Assembly: GCA_018052945.1 (NCBI GenBank)
Contig: JAGPMH010000012.1
Span: 1 to 43,393 of the forward strand
Length of the DNA stretch: 43,393 nt
Reading direction: 5' to 3'
Origin: Negativicutes bacterium
GTDB lineage: Bacteria > Bacillota > Negativicutes > JAGPMH01
Position numbers and translations under genes: made by a program. A model generated the notes under the pieces. It ran no database searches and was not told where the DNA came from. It saw only the letters and a program-made list of their open reading frames with translations. Of this stretch, positions 7,376 to 15,579 are shown piece after piece; position 1 is the stretch's first letter, and each line of letters starts with the position of its first letter.

Positions 7376-8290
7376 TTGCAAAGAATCACTAAAATATTAA
7401 CAGTAGTCGGTATTTTCATAATGGTTATGGTTACAAATTATCATGATGTCAGCGCTAATTATAAAGCTGATTATTACTTAAGAACCGGTAGTCGTAACTT
7501 GCTATTAGCAAAAAGTTTTCATGTTGATTTTAATGTTGATATTACCGGCAAGGATTATAACTTTAGCACTGTTATCAATTCTGATGTGGAAAATGTAAAG
7601 CAAATGGTAAAAACGGACTTTTTTATTAATGGATATTTTAAAGAAAAAAATTTTAGTGAACAGTTTCAACAATATGCAGATTTGTCAGGCAGTAAAGATA
7701 ATCTTTATACTTATGATGGTAAACAATGGACCAGAATGAGTAGTCCTAAGCAAACGCCTGCTAAACTAACAGTTGAGCAAATTAATTATATTGATTATAA
7801 GGTTAATACAGTTTTTGCTGGTGTAATTACGAATGAAATTATAACAGAAAATAGTGAATATGCGTTGATTGATATTAAAGTTAATATTGAAAAAGCGAAG
7901 CAAGCTTTTATTAAAGAATTTTATCCTAAAATTACAGCAACAGAATTACAAGAAATTAATACTGTTTTGCGTAATGTCGGTGATCTTGATATTATCGTAA
8001 AATATAATAAACGTAATATGATGTTGGAAGAACATAAACTCGATTTAAGTAGACCGGTAGCTACCGTTGCTATTAATATGTTGGATTTATGGGGTGGTAA
8101 TAATAAAAATAAAGATTTGTATAAAGGGTTTTTCCAAAATTTTAATTTTGTAATTGGAGCAAGTTATAATAGATTTAATCAAATTGATGATATTGTTGTT
8201 CCGCTAGAGGCAAAGGTTGGAAAGTTGATTAAGGCAGATGATGTTTTAAAAGCTGGTGAAGAGCTTAGTAAAGTTGCGAAGATAAATTAA
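7376..8290 (+). CDS. Exported protein of unknown function
   Basis: I do not recognise this 304-residue protein. It starts with TTG 7376 behind GAGGTGG (7362-7367). Residues 1-28 form a signal peptide (basic start, hydrophobic VVGIFIMVMV core, likely cleavage after VSA). The mature part is rich in short beta-prone stretches and alternates charged and aromatic residues, with a repeated ANYKADYYLRTGS/AKSFHVDFNVDI pattern near the start. Its overall look recalls LolA/LppX-like or DUF6612-like periplasmic lipid-binding folds, but that is only an impression. There is no lipobox cysteine. It is 18 bp downstream of the glpF remnant and is followed by a terminator, so it is probably the last gene of that transcript. 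Confidence 0.7.
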   Translation: MQRITKILTVVGIFIMVMVTNYHDVSANYKADYYLRTGSRNLLLAKSFHVDFNVDITGKDYNFSTVINSDVENVKQMVKTDFFINGYFKEKNFSEQFQQYADLSGSKDNLYTYDGKQWTRMSSPKQTPAKLTVEQINYIDYKVNTVFAGVITNEIITENSEYALIDIKVNIEKAKQAFIKEFYPKITATELQEINTVLRNVGDLDIIVKYNKRNMMLEEHKLDLSRPVATVAINMLDLWGGNNKNKDLYKGFFQNFNFVIGASYNRFNQIDDIVVPLEAKVGKLIKADDVLKAGEELSKVAKIN

Positions 8291-8298
8291 AAATAAAA

Positions 8299-8338
8299 AT
8301 TTTAGGCATTACTGTTTATAACGGTGATGCCTAAATTT
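8299..8338 (+). terminator. Intrinsic terminator
   Basis: TTTAGGCAT (8301-8309) pairs with ATGCCTAAA (8327-8335); pairing continues inward (TACTGT with ACGGTG, with wobbles) to a short loop, and T-rich sequence follows. Confidence 0.75.
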
Positions 8339-8449
8339 ATCATAAATTTAACAATAAAATAATAAAAAGCTAACTTTTAAAGGATTTTGGGGGCTTTTGG
8401 CGAAGTTATAAACAAGCAAGAAGCGTTCTTTTAAAAGAGGTGATGGCTC

Positions 8450-9088
8450 TTGGTTATTAAAGCTGAAATGGCAATAGCTCTTTATTGTCAGCAATGTGGA
8501 AAACTTCATATTAATAAAATTTCTTATTTCTCATTGCGTAGTGAATTGAAACTTTTAAAATGCAGTTGTGGCAATAATTTAGCAACCTTAACACAAAATG
8601 ATAATAAAAGATTAAAACTTAGAATATGGTGCAATCTTTGTCAAATGTTCCAAGAAAAAATCTATCTCATAAAAGATTTTTATAATATTAGTGTCGAAAA
8701 AATCTATTGTGAAAAGGAAAATTTTGAATTGGGATATTTAGGATCAGAACAAGAAATAAAAAACATTGTTGATTTTAATAAAAGTCAGTTTATTAAAAGT
8801 GATTGTCTAGAGAATGAATGTGATTTGGCCCAGGTAGAAAAACAACATATTTTATTGGAAGCACTTAATAAAGTTCATGATATTGCCGAAGAGGGCTTGT
8901 TATCATGTTGTTGTGGGAGTATGAATATTACTGCCGATATCACTGATGATAATCTTATTTTAGAGTGTAAAGATTGTGGTGGCTTTTATATTTTGACAGC
9001 ACAAACTGAAGAAGATTTGGAAAAATTAAGTGAGTTGGAAACAATAGAGTTAAAACATGGCAATATTTTAGTCGAAAATATCGACTAA
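8450..9088 (+). CDS. Cysteine-rich protein of unknown function, possible zinc ribbons
   Basis: I do not recognise this 212-residue protein. It has paired cysteines at CQQC and CSC near residues 14-40, CNLC near 63, CCC near 150 and CKDC near 175, in contexts like LYCQQCGKLH and LECKDCGGFY that look like two zinc-ribbon modules separated by a helical, charged middle (about residues 90-140). No signal peptide or membrane segment is present, so it is likely cytoplasmic. The start TTG 8450 follows AAAGAGG; ATG 8468 is an in-frame alternative. It lies 33 bp before glpX and may share its transcript. Zinc ribbons could bind nucleic acid or protein, but the sequence does not decide this. Confidence 0.7.
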   Translation: MVIKAEMAIALYCQQCGKLHINKISYFSLRSELKLLKCSCGNNLATLTQNDNKRLKLRIWCNLCQMFQEKIYLIKDFYNISVEKIYCEKENFELGYLGSEQEIKNIVDFNKSQFIKSDCLENECDLAQVEKQHILLEALNKVHDIAEEGLLSCCCGSMNITADITDDNLILECKDCGGFYILTAQTEEDLEKLSELETIELKHGNILVENID

Positions 9089-9121
9089 TAGTTGTTGTTT
9101 ATATATGATGGAGGTTGAAAT

Positions 9122-10084
9122 ATGGATCGTAGTTTAGCATTAGAATTTGTGAGGGTTACAGAAGCGGCAGCAATTGCTTCTGGGCGATGGATGGGTCGTG
9201 GTGAAAAAAATATTGCCGATGGTGCGGCTGTTGATGCCATGCGAGTAGCTTTTGATAATGTGCCGATAAATGGCAGAGTTGTTATTGGTGAAGGGGAGAT
9301 GGACGAAGCGCCAATGTTATACATTGGTGAAGAGGTTGGTTCCGGCGGTTTGGAAGTTGATATTGCGGTTGATCCGATTGAAGGGACAAATTTAATTGCT
9401 AAAGGTGTTCCAGGTTCAATTGCCGTGTTAGCGGTAGCTAAACGTGGCTGCTTATTGCATGCTCCTGATATGTATATGGACAAAATTTGTGTTGGACCAC
9501 GTGCGGCGGGCAAAATTGATATTAATGCACCGATTCAGGAAAACTTAAAAGCTGTTGCCAGTGCTTTGGATCGAAAAATTGAAGATATGACAGTGGTAAT
9601 TTTAGATCGTGAACGTCATAGTAAATTAATTAAAGATGTGCGTGATGCTGGTGCCAGAATTAAATTAATCAGTGACGGTGATGTTTCACCGGCGATTGAT
9701 GTTGGAATTGAAGGAACGGGCGTTCATATGTTAGTGGGGATTGGTGGTGCCCCGGAGGGTGTTATTGCTGCCACTGCCTTAAAATGTCTAGGTGGAGATA
9801 TGCAGGCAAGATTATATCCGGAAAATGACGAAGAAGTTGCCAGAGCAATAAAGATGGGCATTACTGATGTAAATAAAGTCTTAACTATTGATGATTTAGT
9901 GACGGGTGATGATGCCTTTTTTGTGGCAACGGCGATTACTAATAGTGATTTATTAGAAGGAATTCGTTATTTTGGTGGTGGTGCCAGGACGCATAGTATT
10001 GTAATGCGTTATAAAACGGGGACTGTCCGCTTTGTTGATACTATTCATCGGATTGATCGTAAAAACTTTTCAGTTAAACGTTAA
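9122..10084 (+). CDS. glpX: Fructose-1,6-bisphosphatase class II
   Basis: This enzyme hydrolyses fructose-1,6-bisphosphate in gluconeogenesis and needs Mn2+ or Mg2+. The start MDRSLALEFVRVTEAAAIASGRWMGRG is cut short here but is typical of GlpX; metal-binding motifs are GEGEMDEAPMLYIGE and DPIEGTN. ISDGDVSPAI and GGAPEGVIAA are further family signatures. At 320 residues it is full length. A GGAGG site lies just before ATG 9122. The cell is otherwise equipped for growth on non-sugar substrates, and the nearby broken glycerol genes fit that theme, although glpX here is not in a glp operon. A strong terminator follows. Confidence 0.95.
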   Translation: MDRSLALEFVRVTEAAAIASGRWMGRGEKNIADGAAVDAMRVAFDNVPINGRVVIGEGEMDEAPMLYIGEEVGSGGLEVDIAVDPIEGTNLIAKGVPGSIAVLAVAKRGCLLHAPDMYMDKICVGPRAAGKIDINAPIQENLKAVASALDRKIEDMTVVILDRERHSKLIKDVRDAGARIKLISDGDVSPAIDVGIEGTGVHMLVGIGGAPEGVIAATALKCLGGDMQARLYPENDEEVARAIKMGITDVNKVLTIDDLVTGDDAFFVATAITNSDLLEGIRYFGGGARTHSIVMRYKTGTVRFVDTIHRIDRKNFSVKR

Positions 10085-10122
10085 AAAATACCGCTTCACT
10101 TTAATCGTGAAGCGGTATTTTT
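10085..10122 (+). terminator. glpX terminator
   Basis: AAAATACCGCTTCAC (10085-10099) pairs perfectly with GTGAAGCGGTATTTT (10107-10121), followed by T residues. The A tract on the other side allows it to work in both directions. Confidence 0.9.
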
Positions 10123-10205
10123 AATTAGTCTTTGCATTATGGGTTCTTAATGATACAATAGTAAGTGAATAAAAAGTTGTTATATGTAGATTTAAAGCAA
10201 AAATA

Positions 10206-10240
10206 TAGTCATTTTGTAGCTTTTTAGAAAAAAATGACTA
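10206..10240. repeat. Palindrome upstream of the AraC-type regulator
   Basis: TAGTCATTTT (10206-10215) and AAAATGACTA (10231-10240) are perfect 10-bp inverted arms with a 15-nt spacer, about 50-80 bp before the regulator start. It could be an operator or an RNA hairpin in the leader. Confidence 0.55.
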
Positions 10241-10286
10241 CACATTCCAAAAAAGAATATTGTAACCTAGAAATGAGAGATGTTAG

Positions 10287-11387
10287 GTGTGTAATAAGAT
10301 GTTTAAGGCGTTAATTTTTGATAGTAACAAAATTGAATTATTTATGCTCAGACAATTTGTCAATTGGCAAGCCTATGGCTTTGAAGTTGTGGAGGTTGCC
10401 ACTTCTTATAAAGAGCTCATGGCGCAAATATCAAAAACTAATTTTGATTTAATTGTCATTGATATTTTAAATCTGGAAGGATTACGCAGTGAGTTTTTAG
10501 AATTTATAAGATTAAATAAAGATGAGAAATGCTTTGTAGTGATGAGTAGTCAAAGTGATTTCTCTAATGTGCATCGCAGTTTTTGTTTAGGAATTTTCGA
10601 CTATATCGTCAAACCGGTTAAAATAGATAATTTAGTAGAAGTTTTAACGAGGGTGAAAAATAACTTAGTAGAGATTAATTTTCAGAAAAAAGTTCAAAAT
10701 ATTTCGAAGGTTAATTTATTACAAAAAAGAATTTTGACGATGGAGATAAATTTTTTAGAGTTATTATTTTCTTGTGATTTTTATATATTTGAATATGTTG
10801 AAAAAATATCAACGGAAATATTTAATTTAAATGATGAAGATTGTGACAAGAGCGTAGAGTTAATTAACGTTTTAGTGATGAATGTTATTACGAGACTTAA
10901 TATTGAATTTATGTGGCTAAAATATCTAAATAATATTAATTACAAAATAATTGCTACTGATATTCAGGACTTAAATGATATAAAGATGGAGTTTAATGCA
11001 ATCGCCAAAAAACTGATTGCCTTAATTAATCGGTATGAATTACATAATAAAAATAGTATTATTGTGCAGACTTGTGAATATGTTAATCAAAATGTTGAGA
11101 ATAATATCAGGCTTGAAAATATTGCGAGTAATGTTTTTATTAGTAAAGATTATATTGGTAAGCTTTTTAAGCAAAAAACAGGAATTAAGTTTAGTGACTA
11201 TGTTACAAAAGTAAAAATGGAGCATGCGAAAAAATTGTTAAATGCAGGCTGCTATAAAAACTATGAAATAAGCGAGAAATTATGTTATAGTAATCCCGAC
11301 TATTTTTGTCGAGTGTTTAAAGATTATACTGGTAAGACACCGCTTGATTATCGCCGGGAAATCAGAAATAATAATGCTAGGTATTAA
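10287..11387 (+). CDS. Orphan response regulator with AraC-type HTH domain
   Basis: This 366-residue protein has a YesN-like layout. Residues 5-125 form a CheY-like receiver with the phosphoacceptor Asp59 in LIVIDIL and the Lys of YIVKPV. Residues about 130-260 are a variable linker, and residues 265-362 form an AraC HTH pair (LENIASNVFISKDYIGKLFK and ISEKLCYSNPDYFCRVFK, ending GKTPLDYR). The receiver is unusual: the normal acidic pair near the N-terminus is a single Asp12 (FDSN), and the Thr position is Ser, so phosphorylation may be weak or absent. No histidine kinase is adjacent. GTG 10287 and ATG 10299 are alternative starts. The only nearby candidate target is the RTX lipase-like gene downstream. 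Confidence 0.85.
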   Translation: MCNKMFKALIFDSNKIELFMLRQFVNWQAYGFEVVEVATSYKELMAQISKTNFDLIVIDILNLEGLRSEFLEFIRLNKDEKCFVVMSSQSDFSNVHRSFCLGIFDYIVKPVKIDNLVEVLTRVKNNLVEINFQKKVQNISKVNLLQKRILTMEINFLELLFSCDFYIFEYVEKISTEIFNLNDEDCDKSVELINVLVMNVITRLNIEFMWLKYLNNINYKIIATDIQDLNDIKMEFNAIAKKLIALINRYELHNKNSIIVQTCEYVNQNVENNIRLENIASNVFISKDYIGKLFKQKTGIKFSDYVTKVKMEHAKKLLNAGCYKNYEISEKLCYSNPDYFCRVFKDYTGKTPLDYRREIRNNNARY

Positions 11388-11391
11388 AATG

Positions 11392-11423
11392 CAGCAAGAG
11401 TATAAAAACTCTTGCTGTTTTTT
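11392..11423 (+). terminator. Intrinsic terminator
   Basis: CAGCAAGAGT (11392-11401) pairs perfectly with ACTCTTGCTG (11408-11417), followed by six T. Confidence 0.9.
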
Positions 11424-11489
11424 ATGGGCAAAATTGCGTAATAATGTATTTATTTTAGGGGTAAATGATTATATTATTTTAATAAGTAT

Positions 11490-11516
11490 ATTACTTGTCT
11501 TTTATTGACAGGTAAT
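11490..11516. promoter_or_regulatory. Inverted repeat upstream of the RTX gene, candidate operator
   Basis: ATTACTTGTC (11490-11499) and GACAGGTAAT (11507-11516) are inverted arms with one mismatch and a 7-nt spacer. They lie 74-100 bp before the RTX gene, where a regulator could bind. Confidence 0.45.
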
Positions 11517-11589
11517 GTCAAAAATAGAACAAAGGATATTGTGAAGAGTTAGAAAATCACAATGTCAAGAAGGGACGGATTTTAAATTT

Positions 11590-13491
11590 ATGGGCATTTT
11601 AACTAACTTTGTAAGTAATGTGATTACGGATGTAAAAGGTATTGTTAAAGAAACTGGTAGTGCAATTGTTGAAGTTGGAGCTGGGGTTATTGATGAAACG
11701 AAAAGAGTTAATGCAGTAATCGGCTTAGATACTTTTAAGCCACTAACTTCAATTATTGATTTTAATGAAAGAATTATCGACAGTTTGGGAACAAGATTGG
11801 ATTTATCAGATTTAGCGGCGTTAGAGAAACAAAGATTGCAACCAATCTCCAGTGAATTTGGTGGACAAGAAAGACCGATTGACTACAGTCATGATGTGGT
11901 GCAAAAGACGTCTAATGTTGGTAGTTCCTCTACTCTAGCGGATATTACGAAAATTTATTACAAAGAGTTATATGAAATTTATAATGTTACTGATTCTAAT
12001 ATTAGAAACAACTGGAAAGAAATTCAATTTGTTGATGAATTAAAAACAGGTTTAGATGCAAGAGTATTTGTGAATACGCAAACTCATGAAATTAACTTTG
12101 CTTTTGAAGGTTCACATGGTTTTACAAAATTATTGGCAGAAAATGTTGTAATGGGAGAACTTTTAAAAGATTTAAGTGCGCTTAGTGATAATTTTACCAG
12201 ACATGCCACTGATGAAGAATTTCAAACTATCTATAAAAAATGGGGCGCAGTATTAGGACAAGATGGTTATGCTGATTTGCAGATTTTTGCCAATAAAATT
12301 CCAGATCAATTTTATACTGCTTATGCTTGGTTTAAATCCATGCAAAGCCAATTAAGTGTGGGTGCATATGCTGATTATAAACAAGTAATTACCGGACATT
12401 CTTTAGCCGGAGCGATGGCTCAAATGGTTTCAGCACAATATACTCTTGATACCGGCAATAAAATTCCAACATTAGCGTTTGAAGGTCCGGGAATGTTGTC
12501 ACAAATGCAACAATTAGCAGGGAAAGAGTTAAAGCCAAGTGATTTTTCCCATATTGTTAATTTTGTAACTGAAGATGATTTAGTTGGTGAATTTTTCATG
12601 GGCAATCAGGTGGGCTTAACAGTTGCGATGCCTTATACGATGTCGCGTAATGATGAATTTTGGGCATTGAAATATCGTTGGGCGCTTAATGCGTTCCAAG
12701 AAGTTGCTCAATTTACTGATATCAGAATTGATAGACATGAAATGGGTCAACAAATTGATGTGTTTAATGGCACAGATTTTACTTATCCGGAAAATCAAGT
12801 TGTGTTAACTGATAGTGCTGATTTTTATCAAGGTACTTCAGGTAAAGAAGAGCTTATAATGGGCTTTGATGGTAATGATATTTTATTTGGTGGCACTGCT
12901 AATGATTATATCTGTGGCGGTGAAGGTGAAGACTATATTTCCGGTGGCTTTGGTAACGACTTTTTAGTGGGCGATCAAGGTAATGATAGAATTTTTGGTG
13001 ATGCTGGAAATGATTTATTATATGGTGGTTTAGGTGATGACTATTTAGATGGCGGTTTAGGTGATGATCGCTTATATGGTGGTAAAGGTAATGATACGTT
13101 AGTTTGGTCAGCTGGTAATGATTTGCTGTATGGACAAACTGGTGATGATAAGTTTATTTTAGGTAAAGTTAACAATAGCGAAAAAACAAGTGGTAATGTA
13201 ACTGTGAAATTTGATAGAGAAGCATCTGGTAATGATAGAGTTTCCTTTGATTTAACAGCACTTGATACTAAAAATTCCTACATTACTTTCTTAATGTCAG
13301 ATCATATTATCCCATCTGATGTGACAATGGTTCAAGATGGTAAAAATTTAGTGATTAGTTATGATACCAATTCTTCAATTACGGTTGAAAATTGGTCGGA
13401 GGTTAATAAAGTTATGGGTAGTCATGTTACAGTGAGCTTTGGTTCAGAAATTAATTGTGCTATCAGTGGAACCGGATTAGTTAAAAAATAA
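11590..13491 (+). CDS. RTX protein with lipase class 3-like domain
   Basis: This 633-residue protein is probably a secreted lipase or esterase. There is no N-terminal signal peptide. Residues about 110-390 carry an alpha/beta-hydrolase core with GHSLAG (nucleophile Ser271), a candidate Asp at 329-330 (FVTEDDLVG) and His383 (DRHEM), a possible catalytic triad. Residues 425-521 hold about ten Ca2+-binding RTX nonapeptides of GGxGxDxUx type. The last 110 residues are the usual uncleaved C-terminal secretion region. RTX proteins leave the cell through a TolC-dependent type I system, which needs an outer membrane; no such exporter genes are in the window. The ribosome-binding site GAAGGGA lies 14 nt before ATG 11590, rather far. 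Confidence 0.85.
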   Translation: MGILTNFVSNVITDVKGIVKETGSAIVEVGAGVIDETKRVNAVIGLDTFKPLTSIIDFNERIIDSLGTRLDLSDLAALEKQRLQPISSEFGGQERPIDYSHDVVQKTSNVGSSSTLADITKIYYKELYEIYNVTDSNIRNNWKEIQFVDELKTGLDARVFVNTQTHEINFAFEGSHGFTKLLAENVVMGELLKDLSALSDNFTRHATDEEFQTIYKKWGAVLGQDGYADLQIFANKIPDQFYTAYAWFKSMQSQLSVGAYADYKQVITGHSLAGAMAQMVSAQYTLDTGNKIPTLAFEGPGMLSQMQQLAGKELKPSDFSHIVNFVTEDDLVGEFFMGNQVGLTVAMPYTMSRNDEFWALKYRWALNAFQEVAQFTDIRIDRHEMGQQIDVFNGTDFTYPENQVVLTDSADFYQGTSGKEELIMGFDGNDILFGGTANDYICGGEGEDYISGGFGNDFLVGDQGNDRIFGDAGNDLLYGGLGDDYLDGGLGDDRLYGGKGNDTLVWSAGNDLLYGQTGDDKFILGKVNNSEKTSGNVTVKFDREASGNDRVSFDLTALDTKNSYITFLMSDHIIPSDVTMVQDGKNLVISYDTNSSITVENWSEVNKVMGSHVTVSFGSEINCAISGTGLVKK

Positions 13492-13500
13492 GATATAAGT

Positions 13501-13541
13501 AAAAGAAGTTCAGAGTTACATACTTTGGACTTCTTTTATTT
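13501..13541 (+). terminator. RTX gene terminator
   Basis: AAAAGAAGTTCA (13501-13512) pairs with TGGACTTCTTTT (13526-13537) with one wobble, then T-rich sequence. Confidence 0.85.
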
Positions 13542-13546
13542 ATACG

Positions 13547-13575
13547 TGACTTTATCACAGAATTTTTGGTATAAT
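13547..13575 (+). promoter_or_regulatory. Promoter of trxA
   Basis: A perfect TATAAT at 13570-13575 is preceded at 17 bp by the weak -35 element TGACTT (13547-13552). It lies 35 bp before the trxA start. Confidence 0.6.
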
Positions 13576-13610
13576 TAGGCTATAGTGTTAATAGAAAGCG
13601 AGGTTTTATT

Positions 13611-13922
13611 ATGACTATGAAAATTACTAAGGATAATTTTAAAGCTGAAGTGCTTGATAGTGAGGTTCCTGTTTTAGTTGATTTTTGGGCTACTTGGTGT
13701 GGTCCTTGTCAAATGTTAACGCCGGTTTTGGAAGAGTTATCAGCCGAAGTTGCTGGCAGTGCTAAAGTTGGTAAAATTAATATTGATGAGGAGCCGGAGT
13801 TGGCGAACCAATTTGAAATTATGAGTGTGCCGACAATCTTATTATTTAAGGGCGGGAAACTTGTTGATAAAACAGTAGGATTTAAGCCGAAAGGTGCGTT
13901 ATTACAATTTCTAAACAAATAA
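13611..13922 (+). CDS. trxA: Thioredoxin
   Basis: This 103-residue cytoplasmic disulfide reductase supplies electrons to ribonucleotide reductase, peroxiredoxins and other targets. The active site WATWCGPCQM and the cis-Pro loop MSVPTILLFKGG are intact, and the length is normal. ATG 13611 follows a GCGAGG site; a second ATG two codons in is possible. It is a single-gene transcript between its own promoter and a double hairpin terminator. No thioredoxin reductase is next to it. Confidence 0.95.
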   Translation: MTMKITKDNFKAEVLDSEVPVLVDFWATWCGPCQMLTPVLEELSAEVAGSAKVGKINIDEEPELANQFEIMSVPTILLFKGGKLVDKTVGFKPKGALLQFLNK

Positions 13923-13925
13923 AAT

Positions 13926-13988
13926 AGGTCTAATCCTTTGATTAGACCTGCTAAAAGGAAACAGGGCTAACTAATGTTAGCCCTGTTT
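13926..13988. terminator. Two hairpins between convergent trxA and biotin carboxylase genes
   Basis: AGGTCTAATC (13926-13935) pairs with GATTAGACCT (13940-13949), and AAACAGGGCTAAC (13959-13971) pairs with GTTAGCCCTGTTT (13976-13988). Both stems are perfect. They separate two convergent genes and probably stop transcription from both sides. Confidence 0.85.
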
Positions 13989-13991
13989 ATA

Positions 13992-15410
13992 TTAATATCC
14001 TAAATTACGAGTCAATAAGGACTTATCAAGATTTTTCTTGGCAGTCGCAATATCTTTAAGATTCATTTTTGGTGGTGTTTGTTCATAAGCCGGTAATCTC
14101 TTAGCGATAAACTGAGTATCGATATTACCGGTACGGAAGAAGGAATCTTCTAAAATTCTCTTATGCAGAGGAATTGTGGTTTTTACCCCTTCAACGCGGA
14201 ATTCGTTCAATGCGCGTTGCATGATTTTAATAGCATCGCCTCTAGTGCGACCATGAGCAACGACTTTGGCAATCATCGAATCGTAGTAAGGTTCTACCGA
14301 TAAACCGGCGCAGATGCCACTGTCAACACGAATTCTTGGACCGCCCGGTTCATGATAAAAATGAATTTCGCCCGGTGAAGGCAAGAAGTTGTTTTCAGGA
14401 TCTTCCGCATTGATGCGACATTCGATGGCATGACCAACAAAGACAACATCAGCTTGTTTTTTATTAAGCGGTTCACCAGCGGCAATGCGAATTTGGCGAC
14501 GAACCAAGTCAATACCGGTAATTGCTTCTGTAATCGCATGCTCAACCTGAACTCTTGGATTTATTTCCATAAAGTAAAACTTACTGGCTTGAACATCCAT
14601 TAAAAATTCAACAGTACCGATATTAGTGTAATGAATACTTTTAGCAGCTCTAATAGCTAATGCTCCAACCTCTTGGCGCATTTCGCAAGTTAAAGCACTG
14701 GAAGGAGCTTCTTCCAGAATTTTTTGATTACGGCGTTGCAATGAACATTCTCTTTCACCAAGATGAATAACATTACCGTAATTATCAGCCATAATTTGTA
14801 CTTCAATATGCCTAGCTTGTTCTATATATGTTTCAAAGTAAAATCTTTGAGCAGAAAAATCAACTAATACTAATGCACTGTCTAAATCTTGTTTATTTTT
14901 AATAACAAACATTGATTTACCGCCACCACCGGCAATTGGTTTTAAAATAACCGGATAGCCAAGCTCTTCCACTAACTCAATAGCATGGTCAGCATCGGTG
15001 ATGCATTTTGTTCCTCTGGTCATTGGTAGACCAGCAATTTCCATAGCTTCACGGGCTGCATCTTTGTCTCCAACTTTACGGATAACAGCCGGTTCCGGCC
15101 CTACCCAAATAAAACCTGCTTGTGTAACTTTTTCAGCAAAGTCCGCATTTTCAGAAAGAAAGCCATAGCCAGGATGAATTGCCTCAGCTTTAGTAGCTTT
15201 AGCGGCTGCAAGGATTGAATCCATATTCAGATAACTTTGGCTGGCATCAGCCGGTCCAATTTTTACAGATATATCTGCTAATTGAACATGAATAGCATGT
15301 TCGTCAACTTCTGAATAAACGGCAACTGTTTCAATCCCCAGCTCCTGGCAGGCCCGGATAATTCGGACTGCTATTTCGCCCCTATTAGCGATAAGGAGTC
15401 GTTTGAACAT
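13992..15410 (-). CDS. Biotin carboxylase subunit (AccC/PycA family)
   Basis: This ATP-grasp enzyme carboxylates the biotin of a carrier protein. The 472 residues comprise the N-terminal Rossmann-like domain (LLIANRGEIAVRIIRA), the ATP-grasp domain (IAGGGGKSM) and the C-terminal domain. The active-site stretch reads FMEINPRVQVEHAITE. The INPR form is closer to pyruvate carboxylase, whereas classical AccC usually has MNTR; the protein is also some 25 residues longer than typical AccC. It could therefore serve pyruvate carboxylase (PycA) or acetyl-CoA carboxylase. No biotin carrier or carboxyltransferase gene is adjacent, which does not settle it. GGGAGG lies upstream of the ATG. It is divergent from uvrC. 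Confidence 0.88.
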   Translation of the reverse strand: MFKRLLIANRGEIAVRIIRACQELGIETVAVYSEVDEHAIHVQLADISVKIGPADASQSYLNMDSILAAAKATKAEAIHPGYGFLSENADFAEKVTQAGFIWVGPEPAVIRKVGDKDAAREAMEIAGLPMTRGTKCITDADHAIELVEELGYPVILKPIAGGGGKSMFVIKNKQDLDSALVLVDFSAQRFYFETYIEQARHIEVQIMADNYGNVIHLGERECSLQRRNQKILEEAPSSALTCEMRQEVGALAIRAAKSIHYTNIGTVEFLMDVQASKFYFMEINPRVQVEHAITEAITGIDLVRRQIRIAAGEPLNKKQADVVFVGHAIECRINAEDPENNFLPSPGEIHFYHEPGGPRIRVDSGICAGLSVEPYYDSMIAKVVAHGRTRGDAIKIMQRALNEFRVEGVKTTIPLHKRILEDSFFRTGNIDTQFIAKRLPAYEQTPPKMNLKDIATAKKNLDKSLLTRNLGY

Positions 15411-15579
15411 CGTAATAGACCTCCCATTTGCACTATTTTCTAAATTTATTTCTTATATATTATAATATATAATATTACATTAAACAATATTTTGAATGTC
15501 AATGATAATGTATACATAAGATTTATAATGTAATATGTGTTCTTTATTGATAAAATATTTGTATATAGGGGGAGATTTT

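Noticed and set aside
9085-9513. Minus-strand open frame of 142 codons opposite glpX
   Set aside because: A shadow of glpX with Pro/Ser/Thr-rich translation and no start signal; glpX itself is complete and well conserved.
15411-15579. FapR-type operator between the divergent biotin carboxylase and uvrC genes
   Set aside because: The region is very AT-rich but I see no palindrome resembling the known FapR site; nothing firm to annotate there.
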